From: Elusimicrobiota bacterium
GTDB lineage: Bacteria; Elusimicrobiota; Elusimicrobia; UBA1565
Length of the DNA: 50,963 bases
Assembly (NCBI GenBank): GCA_016196755.1
Contig: JACPXC010000066.1
Coordinates: 1 to 50,963 of the forward strand
Direction of reading: 5' to 3'
Positions 9,001-16,796 of the stretch are shown piece by piece; the stretch's first letter is position 1, and each line of letters begins with the position of its first letter. Both the position numbers and the translations under genes were made by a program. The notes beneath the pieces were generated by a model. It was not told where the DNA came from, searched no databases, and worked only from the letters and a program-made list of their open reading frames with translations.

Positions 9001-9641
9001 TCCCTCTTCTTGGAGCGCACGTCCTCCGACTTCCTGTCCATAGGCGTCCACAACACCTACGATGCCGCCTCGAGAAGGGCCCTCATCAAGGCCTTCCAGG
9101 AATTGACCTCTCCCAAGACTGTGGCTGCCCTGCGCCTCGGCCAGCCCGGCGCCCCCGCCGGCTTCCGCGTGGTAACCGAGGTCCCCGAGCTGGTGGCTCT
9201 AGCCAGGCGCCACGCGGCGGAAGGGTGGAAGGTCCAGCCTTACGAGACCGTCAGCAGGGGAGACGCCTTCCAGCACTGGGCTCAGCACCCTTTCTCGGGA
9301 ACGGCCCGCGTCGTCGGCCGCCTCTTCGGCATGCGCCAGGACCCGCGCTACGTCGTCTCACGCGACTTCAGGCCCGGGCCGGCCTCCTCCGCCGGCCCCG
9401 ACGTCCCGCCTGCAACGAGGCCGAGGTCCGCGCCTTCTCGCAGGCCCTCGAGCCGGGCATGAAGCTCAAGATGGAGGACGGCTTGGTCGGCGGAAAGGCC
9501 GCCTGGCACCTGCATCTCTACAGCTCCCGAGGGACCAGGGCTTGGGGCGGCCACCACGTCATCGTGAGCGCGGAGGCCGTCGCCGCGCTGCGGGCCCAAG
9601 CGCCTTCCAACGTGATCCTAGGCGCTCCCCGCGCGCAGTAA
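6037..9641 (+). CDS. Giant secreted protein of unknown function, frameshifted
   Basis: The ATG at 6037 begins a signal peptide (MSPLLPPALLCALLLSAAAP); a TTGACA-like site lies at 5984. The reading frame runs 1,141 residues to 9462. However, its last 25 or so residues are low-complexity Pro/Arg/Ser, while the -1 frame from about 9405 reads a protein-like sequence (ACNEAEVRAFSQALEPGM to VNV-free end ILGAPRAQ) that stops at 9641. A one-base indel near 9395-9415 would join them into about 1,200 residues. The body is mostly helical: charged coiled segments at roughly 400-640, then a Gly-rich hydrophobic region (about 800-950) that could insert in a membrane or be toxin-like. No known domain is recognised. 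Confidence 0.55.
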
Positions 9642-9647
9642 TAAAGG

Positions 9648-9679
9648 AGAGACCCCGCGCCTTTCGGCGCGGGGTCTCT
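9648..9679. terminator. Bidirectional terminator hairpin
   Basis: A perfect 14-bp GC-rich stem (9648-9661 with 9666-9679) with the loop TTTC lies between the convergent ends of the giant secreted gene (stop 9641) and the cold-shock gene (stop 9705). It could terminate both. The T-run after the stem is short. Confidence 0.8.
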
Positions 9680-9704
9680 TGCCAGACTCTATCCCGGTCG
9701 GGAT

Positions 9705-9905
9705 TTAGAGGGGCTTCACGTTCGCGGCGCGCGGTCCCTTCTCGGACTGCTCGACGTCGAACTCGACGGCCTGGTTCTCGGCCAAGCTCTTGAAGCCGGA
9801 GGCGATGATGCTCGAGTGATGGACGAACAAGTCCTTCGAGCCGTCCTCGGGCGTGATGAAGCCGAAGCCCTTCTGATCGTTGAACCACTTAACTTTGCCT
9901 TTCAT
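9705..9905 (-). CDS. Cold-shock protein, CspA family
   Basis: This 66-residue single cold-shock domain protein is a single-stranded nucleic-acid binder that acts as an RNA chaperone. RNP1 is KGFGFI (residues 12-17) and RNP2 is LFVHHS (26-31), with the family start [10 protein letters not shown]. Length is typical of CspA proteins. The 5' region to the divergent gene at 10044 is 138 bases, long enough for the structured leader common in this family, but I did not identify one. Which csp paralogue it is cannot be told from this sequence. Confidence 0.95.
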   Translation of the reverse strand: MKGKVKWFNDQKGFGFITPEDGSKDLFVHHSSIIASGFKSLAENQAVEFDVEQSEKGPRAANVKPL

Positions 9906-9996
9906 TTGTTTTCTCGTTACTGCGGGTAAGCTTTTTAATTTAGCGGCGACGACCGACCGGTCAGGAGTATGAGTCTTGAGGGTTCGTGTGGATCGC

Positions 9997-10024
9997 TTTG
10001 CTCTAGCCTACGTGGTCCTATTAT
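9997..10024 (+). promoter_or_regulatory. Promoter of yceH-like gene
   Basis: TTTGCT (9997-10002) and TATTAT (10019-10024) are separated by 16 bp and lie 20 bases before the ATG at 10044. The -10 is close to consensus and the -35 is weak. Confidence 0.4.
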
Positions 10025-10043
10025 AGCAGTAGAATAGGCCATT

Positions 10044-10625
10044 ATGACCGAACTAAATGAGATCGAAGCCCGCGTCCTGGGGTCGCTGATCGAGAAGGCG
10101 TTCTCGACCCCCGACCAGTACCCGCTGTCCTACAACGCCCTGGTCAACGCCTGCAACCAGAAGACCAGCCGCGACCCGGTGATGAACCTGGAGCCCGAGG
10201 CGGTAGGGACGGCCGTGGCCTCGCTGGTGGAGAAGGGCCTGGCCGCCAAGCTCATAGGGGACCGGGTCCCCAAGGTGGCCCACCGCGCCGAGGGGCTGGG
10301 CGCCGGGGAGAGCCCCGAGGTCATCGGCACGCTCGGGCTCCTGCTCCTGCGCGGGGCCCAGACCGCCGCGGAGATCCGCGTGCGCACCGAGCGCATCGCC
10401 CAGTTCCCGAACACCGAGGCCGCCGAGGCCCAGCTCCAAAAGCTGGCCGCGCATCCTTCCGGGCCCTTCGTGGCCAGGCTCTCGCGGGGGCGCTACCAGC
10501 ACCTGTTCTCGGGACCGGCGGCGGAAGCCGCCTCCAGGGCCTCGGAGGCGGCCGACCGGCTGGCCCAGCTCGAGGCGCGCGTCGCCGCCCTCGAGGCGGC
10601 CGTTCAGGACCTACAGACGCGCTAG
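10044..10625 (+). CDS. yceH: YceH family protein (DUF480)
   Basis: This 193-residue protein has the YceH hallmark opening (LNEIEARVLGSLIEKAFSTP, then DQYPLSYNALVNACNQKTSRDPV), which forms the first winged helix. A second winged-helix region follows (EVIGTLGLLLLRGAQTAAEIRVRTERIAQF), then a C-terminal coiled coil (about 160-193, heptad Leu/Ala) seen in many members. The family is widespread; its molecular role is unclear and a DNA- or protein-binding function is assumed from the fold. Its end overlaps the convergent metallopeptidase gene by 15 bp. Confidence 0.9.
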   Translation: MTELNEIEARVLGSLIEKAFSTPDQYPLSYNALVNACNQKTSRDPVMNLEPEAVGTAVASLVEKGLAAKLIGDRVPKVAHRAEGLGAGESPEVIGTLGLLLLRGAQTAAEIRVRTERIAQFPNTEAAEAQLQKLAAHPSGPFVARLSRGRYQHLFSGPAAEAASRASEAADRLAQLEARVAALEAAVQDLQTR

Positions 10626-12296
10626 GCCGGCGGCCGCCGCGCGCCGCGCCTGGCGCTCGTCCTCGCTGGAGCCTCGCGTGCCGGCCCACGTCCCGACGCT
10701 CCGGCGCAGGTCTGCGCGCATGGCATCGGTCAACGGCAGGATGGTCAGCGCCTGCATCAGCGCGTCCATCCACGCCGGGCCCCGGGTCAGCGCCAGAAGT
10801 GGTTCGACGCTGGGCAAGCGCTCTTGGAGGTAGGAGGCCAAGCGCTCGGCGGCGCGCGGCGAGGTCAAGGCCAGGCGCAGCAGCATGGTCAGCGACCCGG
10901 GCGACTTATGGATCGGGAGCAGGACGTCGGGCTTGCGTGTGTTCAGAAGGCGCTCGAAATAGCGCGACATCGCCTCCGGCCTCACCAAATCCAGCTCGGC
11001 GGCGGCCGAGTCCCGGAGCTCCGGAGCCAGCGGGGCCCCCACGGCGACATGGTTGGCCAGGCCGATCCAGGCTTCCCAACGCCCGCTGGCGCGCGTGAAG
11101 ACCTCGGCCAAGCGCGGCTCCCCGCCCGAGAGCATGAACACAGGATGGTCGAGCGGCACCCCCTGCAGGCGCTCCACGGCGAGGCCGTCTAGCGTGCGCA
11201 GCATGGCCTCCTCGCCCCCGGTCTTATAGACGCGGTGCCAGAAGCGCAGGGTCCCCTCGGTGTAATGCGTACGCTTTCTCAGCTCCGAGAAGCGGCCGCG
11301 CTTCCAGGCCTTCAGGTCGGCGACCTCTCCATCGCTCAAGCCCAGCTCCTCCCGGGAGGCCACCGCCTTGTCGATCATCAAGAGCTCGAGCATCACGGCG
11401 AAGCCCTCGTTGACCGCGTCGAAGGCGGTGAAGGCGTTGGTCGAATCGCGCCGTGAGCCCGTGCGCGCGTAGAACAGCGCGTGCGCGTACTCATGAAAAG
11501 AAGTCACCAGGCGCATGAGGCCCGGGTCCATCGACGGGGCGGCCTCGAAGGGGGTACCGCCGCGCGCGGGCTCGACGCCGGGGACCGGCAGCACCGGCCC
11601 CTGGAGGGCGATCTCCCCCCGGCCGCGGGCCGACAGGGCGAAATGACCATCGATGGACTTCCCGGCCGTAAACGACATGGTCATCGGCAGGGCCAGATAG
11701 AAGGCCGGGAAGAACCGGGCGTAGAGCCGGCGAGTCTTGGCCAAGGTGGCACGCAGCTCCCGCTGCGCCGGAGAGTCCGGGCCGCGGTCCGTCCGTACGG
11801 CCTCCGCCGCGGCGGGAGCCATCCCGCCTCCGGCTCCCCCGGCCGCGCCCGCGAAGAAACGCTCGAGGTGGGCGGCCTGGCGGGTGCCGCCGCGCGCCGC
11901 ACCCTGCTGGGATAGCGATGCCGCCAACCCTGTGACGGCGGCGCGCGCCTCCAGACCGGACGCCTTCTGCTCCTCAGCTGCCGCCGTGAGGACGGCGGCG
12001 ACGGCAGGGTGCGCCGGGGCGGCGATGGCCGAGGCCGACGGGACCGGCGCGGGAGCCGGCACGGGCGCGACGGCCTTAGGCAAGGTCGAGACCGGACCGA
12101 GGCCGGCCTTTCCCGGGCCGGTCGCAATCAGGGCCGGGGCGAGGGAGACGGGCCGGACCGACCCCGCGCCGGCGCTCCCGCCGACGGCCGTCACGGGTGG
12201 CGCCACGGGGACGACCCGGAACTGCGCCCAAGCGGGCGCGGGGACGGCCGCGGCCGCCATAGCGGCGGCCAGGGCCGAGGCTAGGAATCTTCTCAC
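10611..12296 (-). CDS. Secreted HExxH metallopeptidase-like protein
   Basis: This 561-residue protein has a signal peptide ending AWAQ, then about 90 residues of Pro/Ala/Val-rich leader. The catalytic-type motif is H268-E269-Y270-A271-H272 (FHEYAHALFY). NEGF follows, with E297 placed 25 residues after the second His, as the third zinc ligand in gluzincins. The region after E297 is helical (VMLELLMIDKAV and onward), with a long C-terminal helical domain. The GTG at 12296 starts the signal peptide; no clear ribosome site is seen. Substrate unknown. A secreted or periplasmic zinc protease is the best reading; no named family was recognised. Confidence 0.65.
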   Translation of the reverse strand: MRRFLASALAAAMAAAAVPAPAWAQFRVVPVAPPVTAVGGSAGAGSVRPVSLAPALIATGPGKAGLGPVSTLPKAVAPVPAPAPVPSASAIAAPAHPAVAAVLTAAAEEQKASGLEARAAVTGLAASLSQQGAARGGTRQAAHLERFFAGAAGGAGGGMAPAAAEAVRTDRGPDSPAQRELRATLAKTRRLYARFFPAFYLALPMTMSFTAGKSIDGHFALSARGRGEIALQGPVLPVPGVEPARGGTPFEAAPSMDPGLMRLVTSFHEYAHALFYARTGSRRDSTNAFTAFDAVNEGFAVMLELLMIDKAVASREELGLSDGEVADLKAWKRGRFSELRKRTHYTEGTLRFWHRVYKTGGEEAMLRTLDGLAVERLQGVPLDHPVFMLSGGEPRLAEVFTRASGRWEAWIGLANHVAVGAPLAPELRDSAAAELDLVRPEAMSRYFERLLNTRKPDVLLPIHKSPGSLTMLLRLALTSPRAAERLASYLQERLPSVEPLLALTRGPAWMDALMQALTILPLTDAMRADLRRSVGTWAGTRGSSEDERQARRAAAAGLARL

Positions 12297-12405
12297 GACG
12301 CTAGAGGATAGCCCGTCCGGCTCGCGGAGACCTGGGCCAACGGTCCCAGACGGGGACGGCCAATAGGCGGATAGCCCCGGACGGGGCTTGGGCGGCCAGA
12401 TCGCG

Positions 12406-13224
12406 TCAGGGACCGGCCAGCTCGAAGAGCCGCTCGCGGCCCTCGAGGTATATCCCCAAAGGACTGACCCCGGGCCGGCCGTCGGGGACGGGCAGGCCGC
12501 GCGCGGCGAAGTACGCTTCCCAGAAGGCGCGCGCGGGGGTGCCCTCGCGCCCGAAGCTCATCGGCCGAGGCTTGAAAATGCCGGCCTCCTCGAAGAGGAC
12601 GCTGATGAGCCGGGAGCAATAGAAGCCCGGCCCGTCCCATGCCATGTCGCCGTCGTAAGGCCGCCCGGCCAGGCTCTTGGCCTTGGCCGCGGCGGCCCGC
12701 CCAAGCGCGCGCCACTCGGGCCGCAGCCGTCCCAGGTAATACCCGCCCGGCTGGCCTCGGCCGCCCGCCACCCTGGCCAGGAAGAAGCGCAGGGGGACCC
12801 TCGACACTCCCCGACCGGGCCAGGCTTCCCACACGAACGGGACGCCGTCCTCCACCTCGACGACGCCGGAATGGTGCAGGCGCACCCCCTCCCCCCCGAA
12901 TTGCTCGAGCGTGGGGTCGGCGATGGCGTCGTAATAGGGGCCTCGGCCGAAATCCAAAAAGAGGATGTCGCCCGACTCCACCTTCGGCAGCTCCCGCGCG
13001 GCCGCGCTCGGCGCCGGGACGGGGCGGACGGCGACCGGCGCGGCCCGGGGGCCTGCCGGCACGGCCCGAGGGAGCGTGAGGTTCACGGAGACCGCCAGGG
13101 ACGGCCGGAAAGGCTCCTGGAGCGCCAGGCCGGCGATCGGGGCCAACGGCCGGGAAGGCGCCGGCAATAGGCGCGTCTGCCCGAAGGCGAGGCCGACGCC
13201 GAGGCCTAGGACGAACAAGGTCAT
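12406..13224 (-). CDS. Secreted YiiX/NlpC-P60-like cysteine hydrolase
   Basis: This 272-residue protein has a short signal peptide (to AFGQ) and an Ala/Pro/Val-rich leader (to about residue 78). The core begins ESGDILFLDFG, has a candidate His in RLHHSGVVEV (H117/H118), and ends with the Cys motif GFYCSRLISVLFEEAG (C203). GDILF early, His-Ser in the middle and Cys late is the circularly permuted papain-like order of the YiiX/YaeF group of the NlpC/P60 clan. These enzymes cleave amide bonds in peptidoglycan or lipid substrates; the substrate here is unknown. It lies 18 bases after the redoxin gene on the same strand and may share its transcript. Confidence 0.65.
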   Translation of the reverse strand: MTLFVLGLGVGLAFGQTRLLPAPSRPLAPIAGLALQEPFRPSLAVSVNLTLPRAVPAGPRAAPVAVRPVPAPSAAARELPKVESGDILFLDFGRGPYYDAIADPTLEQFGGEGVRLHHSGVVEVEDGVPFVWEAWPGRGVSRVPLRFFLARVAGGRGQPGGYYLGRLRPEWRALGRAAAAKAKSLAGRPYDGDMAWDGPGFYCSRLISVLFEEAGIFKPRPMSFGREGTPARAFWEAYFAARGLPVPDGRPGVSPLGIYLEGRERLFELAGP

Positions 13225-13242
13225 CGCCGCGGTTTGGCCGGA

Positions 13243-13851
13243 TCAGTCCGCGTACTTGACCGAGCAGCCGTAGGGCTTGGTCGTCCTCTTCTTCACCTTC
13301 TTGCCCGCCAGCACGGCGTCGAGCGCGCCGGCGACGTAGTTCTCGGCCGAGGCGATCGACGCGGGGTCCGACGACGAGTCGGAGTCGATGGCGCCGTTGT
13401 AGCGCAGGACGCCGTCCTTGTCGACCACGTACATGTGCGGGGTGGTCTTGGCCCCGTAGAGCTTGCCGAGCTTGCCCGCCGGGTCGAGCAGCACGGCGCT
13501 CGGCGACGCGCCCGAGGCCTTGGTGTCCGCGTCGGCCTCGGCGCCGGTCACGTGGCCCTGCTTGCCGTCGGCCGACGAGACGACCGACAGCCAGACCACG
13601 CCTTTCTCGGTGTAGGCCTTCTGGAGCTTCTGCATGTTGCCGGCGCCGTAGTGCTTCTTGACGAAGGGGCAGCCCTTGTTGAGCCACTCGAGCACGACGG
13701 TTTTCCCTTTGTAGTCAGCCAGCGCGACGTCCTTTCCGGCGCTGTCCTTCGCCGTGAAGGCGGGCGCGGCCTTATCCACCCTAGGGGCGGCGAAGACGGC
13801 GGCCGGGGTCAGCGCGACGATGAGCGACAGAGCGGCGATGCGGGTCATCAT
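13243..13851 (-). CDS. Periplasmic thioredoxin-fold (redoxin) protein
   Basis: This 202-residue protein has a signal peptide (MMTRIAALSLIVALTPAAVFA) and an AhpC/TSA-type thioredoxin fold. The active-site region is WLNKGCPFVKKHY, with one cysteine rather than CxxC. The cis-Pro region is AKTTPHMYVVD and the C-terminus carries a second conserved-looking Cys (PYGCSVKYAD). This GCPFV...YGCSVKY arrangement is typical of a secreted redoxin subgroup. I chose the ATG at 13851 because AGGAGG lies 7 nt upstream; the TTG at 13857 is less likely. It starts 2 bases after the dsbD-like stop, so the two are probably translated together. Confidence 0.8.
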   Translation of the reverse strand: MMTRIAALSLIVALTPAAVFAAPRVDKAAPAFTAKDSAGKDVALADYKGKTVVLEWLNKGCPFVKKHYGAGNMQKLQKAYTEKGVVWLSVVSSADGKQGHVTGAEADADTKASGASPSAVLLDPAGKLGKLYGAKTTPHMYVVDKDGVLRYNGAIDSDSSSDPASIASAENYVAGALDAVLAGKKVKKRTTKPYGCSVKYAD

Positions 13852-13853
13852 GG

Positions 13854-15875
13854 TCAATCCTCCTTTCTCAGCCCCTCGGCGAGCAGCCCGGGGGTCAAAA
13901 CGGTCGGCAGCAGCTTCGGCGGCCGGCCCTGCCGATAGACGGCGTAGACCGGGACCCCGGCCCTCCCCAGCTCGGCCAGGGCCGCCGTCACGTCCGCGTC
14001 GCGCTCGGTCCAGTCGGCCTTAAGCAGCGCCAACCCGGATTCTAGCAGGACGGCGCGCCCTTTCGGGCTGCGCAGGACCACGCGCTCGTTGACCTGGCAG
14101 GTCACGCACCAGTCCGCCGTGAAGTCGACGAACGCCCCGTTCCCCGCGGTCGCCTCTTCGAGCGCCGCCGGCGAGAAGGGCCGCCAGGGCAGCTCGGGGG
14201 GGCCCGGCCGCAGGAGCAGAGCCGCCGCCGCGGCCGCGGCCAGAGCGGCGCCGCGCCAGGCCCGGCCGCCGCGGCTCCAGAGCCACCAGACCAGGCCGGC
14301 GGCGCAGGCGACCCAGGCCGCCGTCCCCACCCGTGGCGCCTGGGCGCGACGCGCGAGGATGCCCGCCAGCCAGGCCGCCGTGCCGAAAAGCGGGAACGCC
14401 AAGCCCTGTTTGAGCGTCTCCATCCAGGCCCCGGGGCGCGGCAGCAGGGCAAGCAGGCCCGGCCGGGCGGCGAGGAGCGGGTACGGCAGGGCCAGTCCGG
14501 CGCCCAGCGCGGTGAAGACCGCCAGGGCAGCCGCCGGCGGCATCGCCGCCGCGGCGCCCAGCGCCGCTCCCATGAACGGCGCCGTACACGGCGTGGCGAC
14601 CACGACCGCCAGGCCGCCCGAGGCGAACGAGCCCCACAGCCCTCCGTCGCGGCCGGCAAGGCCGCCCAGCCGGGTCAGGCCGGCGCCGAGCTCGAAGGCG
14701 CCCAGCAAGGCCGCGCCCATGACGATGAACAGCAGGCAGAGTCCGCCCACCACGGCGGGCGACTGAAGCTGGAAGCCCCAGCCCAGGCGCTCGCCCTGGG
14801 CGCGCAGGACCAGGAAGACAGCGGCCAACGCCCAGAGGAAGACCATGACGCCGGCCGCGTAGGCGGCGCCGTGCGCGCGCGCGGCCTCGGGCGAGCCGCC
14901 CGCGCGCTTGACGAAGCCCAGCACCTTGAGCGAGAGGATCGGAAACACGCAGGGCATGAGGTTGAGGAGCAGGCCCCCCGCGAACGCCAGGAGCAGAGCC
15001 TCGACCAGGCGCGGCGCGGGCGGCGGTCCGGCGGGGACGTCGACCTCGTAGGCTTCGTTCCCATCGACGACGAAAATCCCCGTCAGCCGCGCCGGGAGCG
15101 CCTCGGTCTCCTCGGCCAGCGGCAGCTCGAGAACGAGGGTCGCGCCGAGGGCGGCGGGCGGCGCGGCCGCGGCAAAGACGCCTCCTTCATAAGGGAAGAA
15201 CTCGGCGCTGGAGGGCGGGGCGCGTCCCTCGGGGACTGAGAGACGCAGGGTCAGCCCGCGCGCGGAGGCGGAGGACTCCGGACGCCACGCGGCGCCGGAG
15301 CGCGGATAGCGCCCCTCGGCGCGCACGGCGACGGCGGCCCAGTCGGGGTTTGCGGCCGGGCGAGCGGCCGCCAGAAGGGTCGCCGACAGGTGCGCCGAGG
15401 CCGGCAGGCACTCCTCCTGGCAGACCAGCCACTCGGCATCGAGACCGATGCGCAGCGGCCCTTTGACGTCCGGCGCCAGCGTCAGCCGCACGGTGAGGAT
15501 CGCCTCGCCTTCCCAGCCGAAGTTGGTCAGCGGGCCGGTCTTGAGCCGACGCGGGAACGGCCAGCGCATGTCCCCGACCGAGACGCCCTCGGGCAGGCGC
15601 CAGCGCAGGATCGGCGCCGCGCCGGAGTCCCCGGAGTTGCGCCAGTAGGCGTGCCAGCCCGGGTCGGGCGAGAGGATGAGGGCGGCCTCCAGCGTCGAGC
15701 CCGGAGCCGCGGCGGTGTTCGAAAGAAGGAGGGCTGCGGAGCTGTGCGCGGAGCGCACCGGTCGCGGGGCCGCGGCGGCGCCGGAGGCCGCGACCGACCG
15801 AGCGCTATCGCGAGGAAGTGCCGCCTCCGAGGCCATGGAAGCGGCCAGCAAGAGCAGGGGAATCGTCGAGACCAT
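13854..15875 (-). CDS. DsbD-like thiol:disulfide interchange protein
   Basis: This 673-residue protein has three parts. A signal peptide precedes a periplasmic beta-rich domain (about 40-270, with WLVCQEECLP) like the DsbD/ScsB alpha domain. An eight-helix-type membrane domain (about 285-560) carries Cys in NLMPCVFPILSLK and ATPCTAPFMG, as in CcdA/DsbD. A C-terminal periplasmic thioredoxin domain has C590-V-T-C593 (ADWCVTCQVNE). It should carry electrons from cytoplasmic thioredoxin to periplasmic thiol proteins, plausibly including the redoxin encoded next. It begins 3 bases after the EamA-type permease stop. A suppressor-of-copper-sensitivity (ScsB) variant is equally possible. Confidence 0.85.
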   Translation of the reverse strand: MVSTIPLLLLAASMASEAALPRDSARSVAASGAAAAPRPVRSAHSSAALLLSNTAAAPGSTLEAALILSPDPGWHAYWRNSGDSGAAPILRWRLPEGVSVGDMRWPFPRRLKTGPLTNFGWEGEAILTVRLTLAPDVKGPLRIGLDAEWLVCQEECLPASAHLSATLLAAARPAANPDWAAVAVRAEGRYPRSGAAWRPESSASARGLTLRLSVPEGRAPPSSAEFFPYEGGVFAAAAPPAALGATLVLELPLAEETEALPARLTGIFVVDGNEAYEVDVPAGPPPAPRLVEALLLAFAGGLLLNLMPCVFPILSLKVLGFVKRAGGSPEAARAHGAAYAAGVMVFLWALAAVFLVLRAQGERLGWGFQLQSPAVVGGLCLLFIVMGAALLGAFELGAGLTRLGGLAGRDGGLWGSFASGGLAVVVATPCTAPFMGAALGAAAAMPPAAALAVFTALGAGLALPYPLLAARPGLLALLPRPGAWMETLKQGLAFPLFGTAAWLAGILARRAQAPRVGTAAWVACAAGLVWWLWSRGGRAWRGAALAAAAAAALLLRPGPPELPWRPFSPAALEEATAGNGAFVDFTADWCVTCQVNERVVLRSPKGRAVLLESGLALLKADWTERDADVTAALAELGRAGVPVYAVYRQGRPPKLLPTVLTPGLLAEGLRKED

Positions 15876-15878
15876 GCT

Positions 15879-16757
15879 CTATCCTACCAGCGCCGCCATC
15901 CCGGCGGCAAAGAATCCGAAGGCGGCCACAAGATGCGCGGAGGGCCTACGCCGCTCGACGGCGCACTCCAGCGCCGAGGCGAAGGCCGTGCTCGTGATGG
16001 TCACGCCGGATACCGCGGCCAGCTGGCCATGTTTGATGGCGGCGAGGTAGAAAAGCAGGGAGGCATAACAGCCGATGAGCGACCCGACGGTCACGAGGAG
16101 CCGGTCACGGCGGCCCAGCGCCTTGAAGCGGCTCACGAAGCCCAGCGGCTTGAAGCGAGAGTAGGCCGCGAAGAAGGCCAAGGCGCCCAGAGTGCGGTAG
16201 AAGTTCCCCTCCACGGCTTGCAGAGCCGGCACCGCCTCGAAGCAGGCGCGGGTCAGGAGGACCCCGCCGGCGTCGAGCAGCATCCCCGCCCCGGCGGCGG
16301 CGAAGGCCGCGGTGTTCCAGTGCCCCTCGCGCCGGCGCCCCTCGTCGGAGACGGTGGCCAGGCAGAGCATGAAGAGGACGACGGCCAAGCGCTGGCGCGC
16401 GTCGAGGGTCTGACCCAGGAAGAAATGCGCGAGGAGCCCCAGAACGACGGGCTGGAACGCGAAGATCATGAGCGTGCGGCCCGCGCCCATGCGCGCCATC
16501 GCGGTGACGAGGAACACGTCGCCCAAGCCGAGGCCGATGGCCCCCGAGACGAGCAGTCCGGCCAGCGGCGCGCCCTGGAGGCCGAGCCAGCCGCTCGTCA
16601 GCGTCACCGTGGCGGCGAACGCCCCCGCCGCGAGGAGCGCCTTGTAGGCGTTGACCCAGGCCGGCGAGGTGCGCCGCGCGAAGCGCGCGTAGAACAGCGA
16701 GCCCACGGCAAAGCAGAGGTTCGCCGCCAGCGCGAGATAGGTCGGGTTGTAATCCAT
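15879..16757 (-). CDS. EamA/DMT-family permease
   Basis: This 292-residue inner-membrane protein has about ten hydrophobic helices in two EamA-like halves. The first starts at YLALAANLCFAVGSLFYARF and the second at about residue 150. Helix-loop motifs such as GLGLGDVFLVTAMARMG and the C-terminal ITSTAFASALECAVE fit the drug/metabolite transporter superfamily. Substrate unknown. The start codon is directly preceded by a strong hairpin (16759-16786) and has no free ribosome site. It is upstream of dsbD-like and redoxin genes on the same strand, 3 bases apart. Confidence 0.8.
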   Translation of the reverse strand: MDYNPTYLALAANLCFAVGSLFYARFARRTSPAWVNAYKALLAAGAFAATVTLTSGWLGLQGAPLAGLLVSGAIGLGLGDVFLVTAMARMGAGRTLMIFAFQPVVLGLLAHFFLGQTLDARQRLAVVLFMLCLATVSDEGRRREGHWNTAAFAAAGAGMLLDAGGVLLTRACFEAVPALQAVEGNFYRTLGALAFFAAYSRFKPLGFVSRFKALGRRDRLLVTVGSLIGCYASLLFYLAAIKHGQLAAVSGVTITSTAFASALECAVERRRPSAHLVAAFGFFAAGMAALVG

Positions 16758-16758
16758 G

Positions 16759-16786
16759 GGGGCCCGGGAGCCGCCTCCCGGGCCCC
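16759..16786 (-). promoter_or_regulatory. GC-rich hairpin abutting a start codon
   Basis: A perfect 12-bp stem (16759-16770 with 16775-16786, 4-nt loop) lies between the btuB-like stop (16797) and the permease ATG (16757), ending one base before that ATG. It holds the only ribosome-site-like GGGAGG in the gap. It may end the btuB-like transcript, or reduce translation of the permease. Confidence 0.55.
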
Positions 16787-16796
16787 ATTCTAGGAT

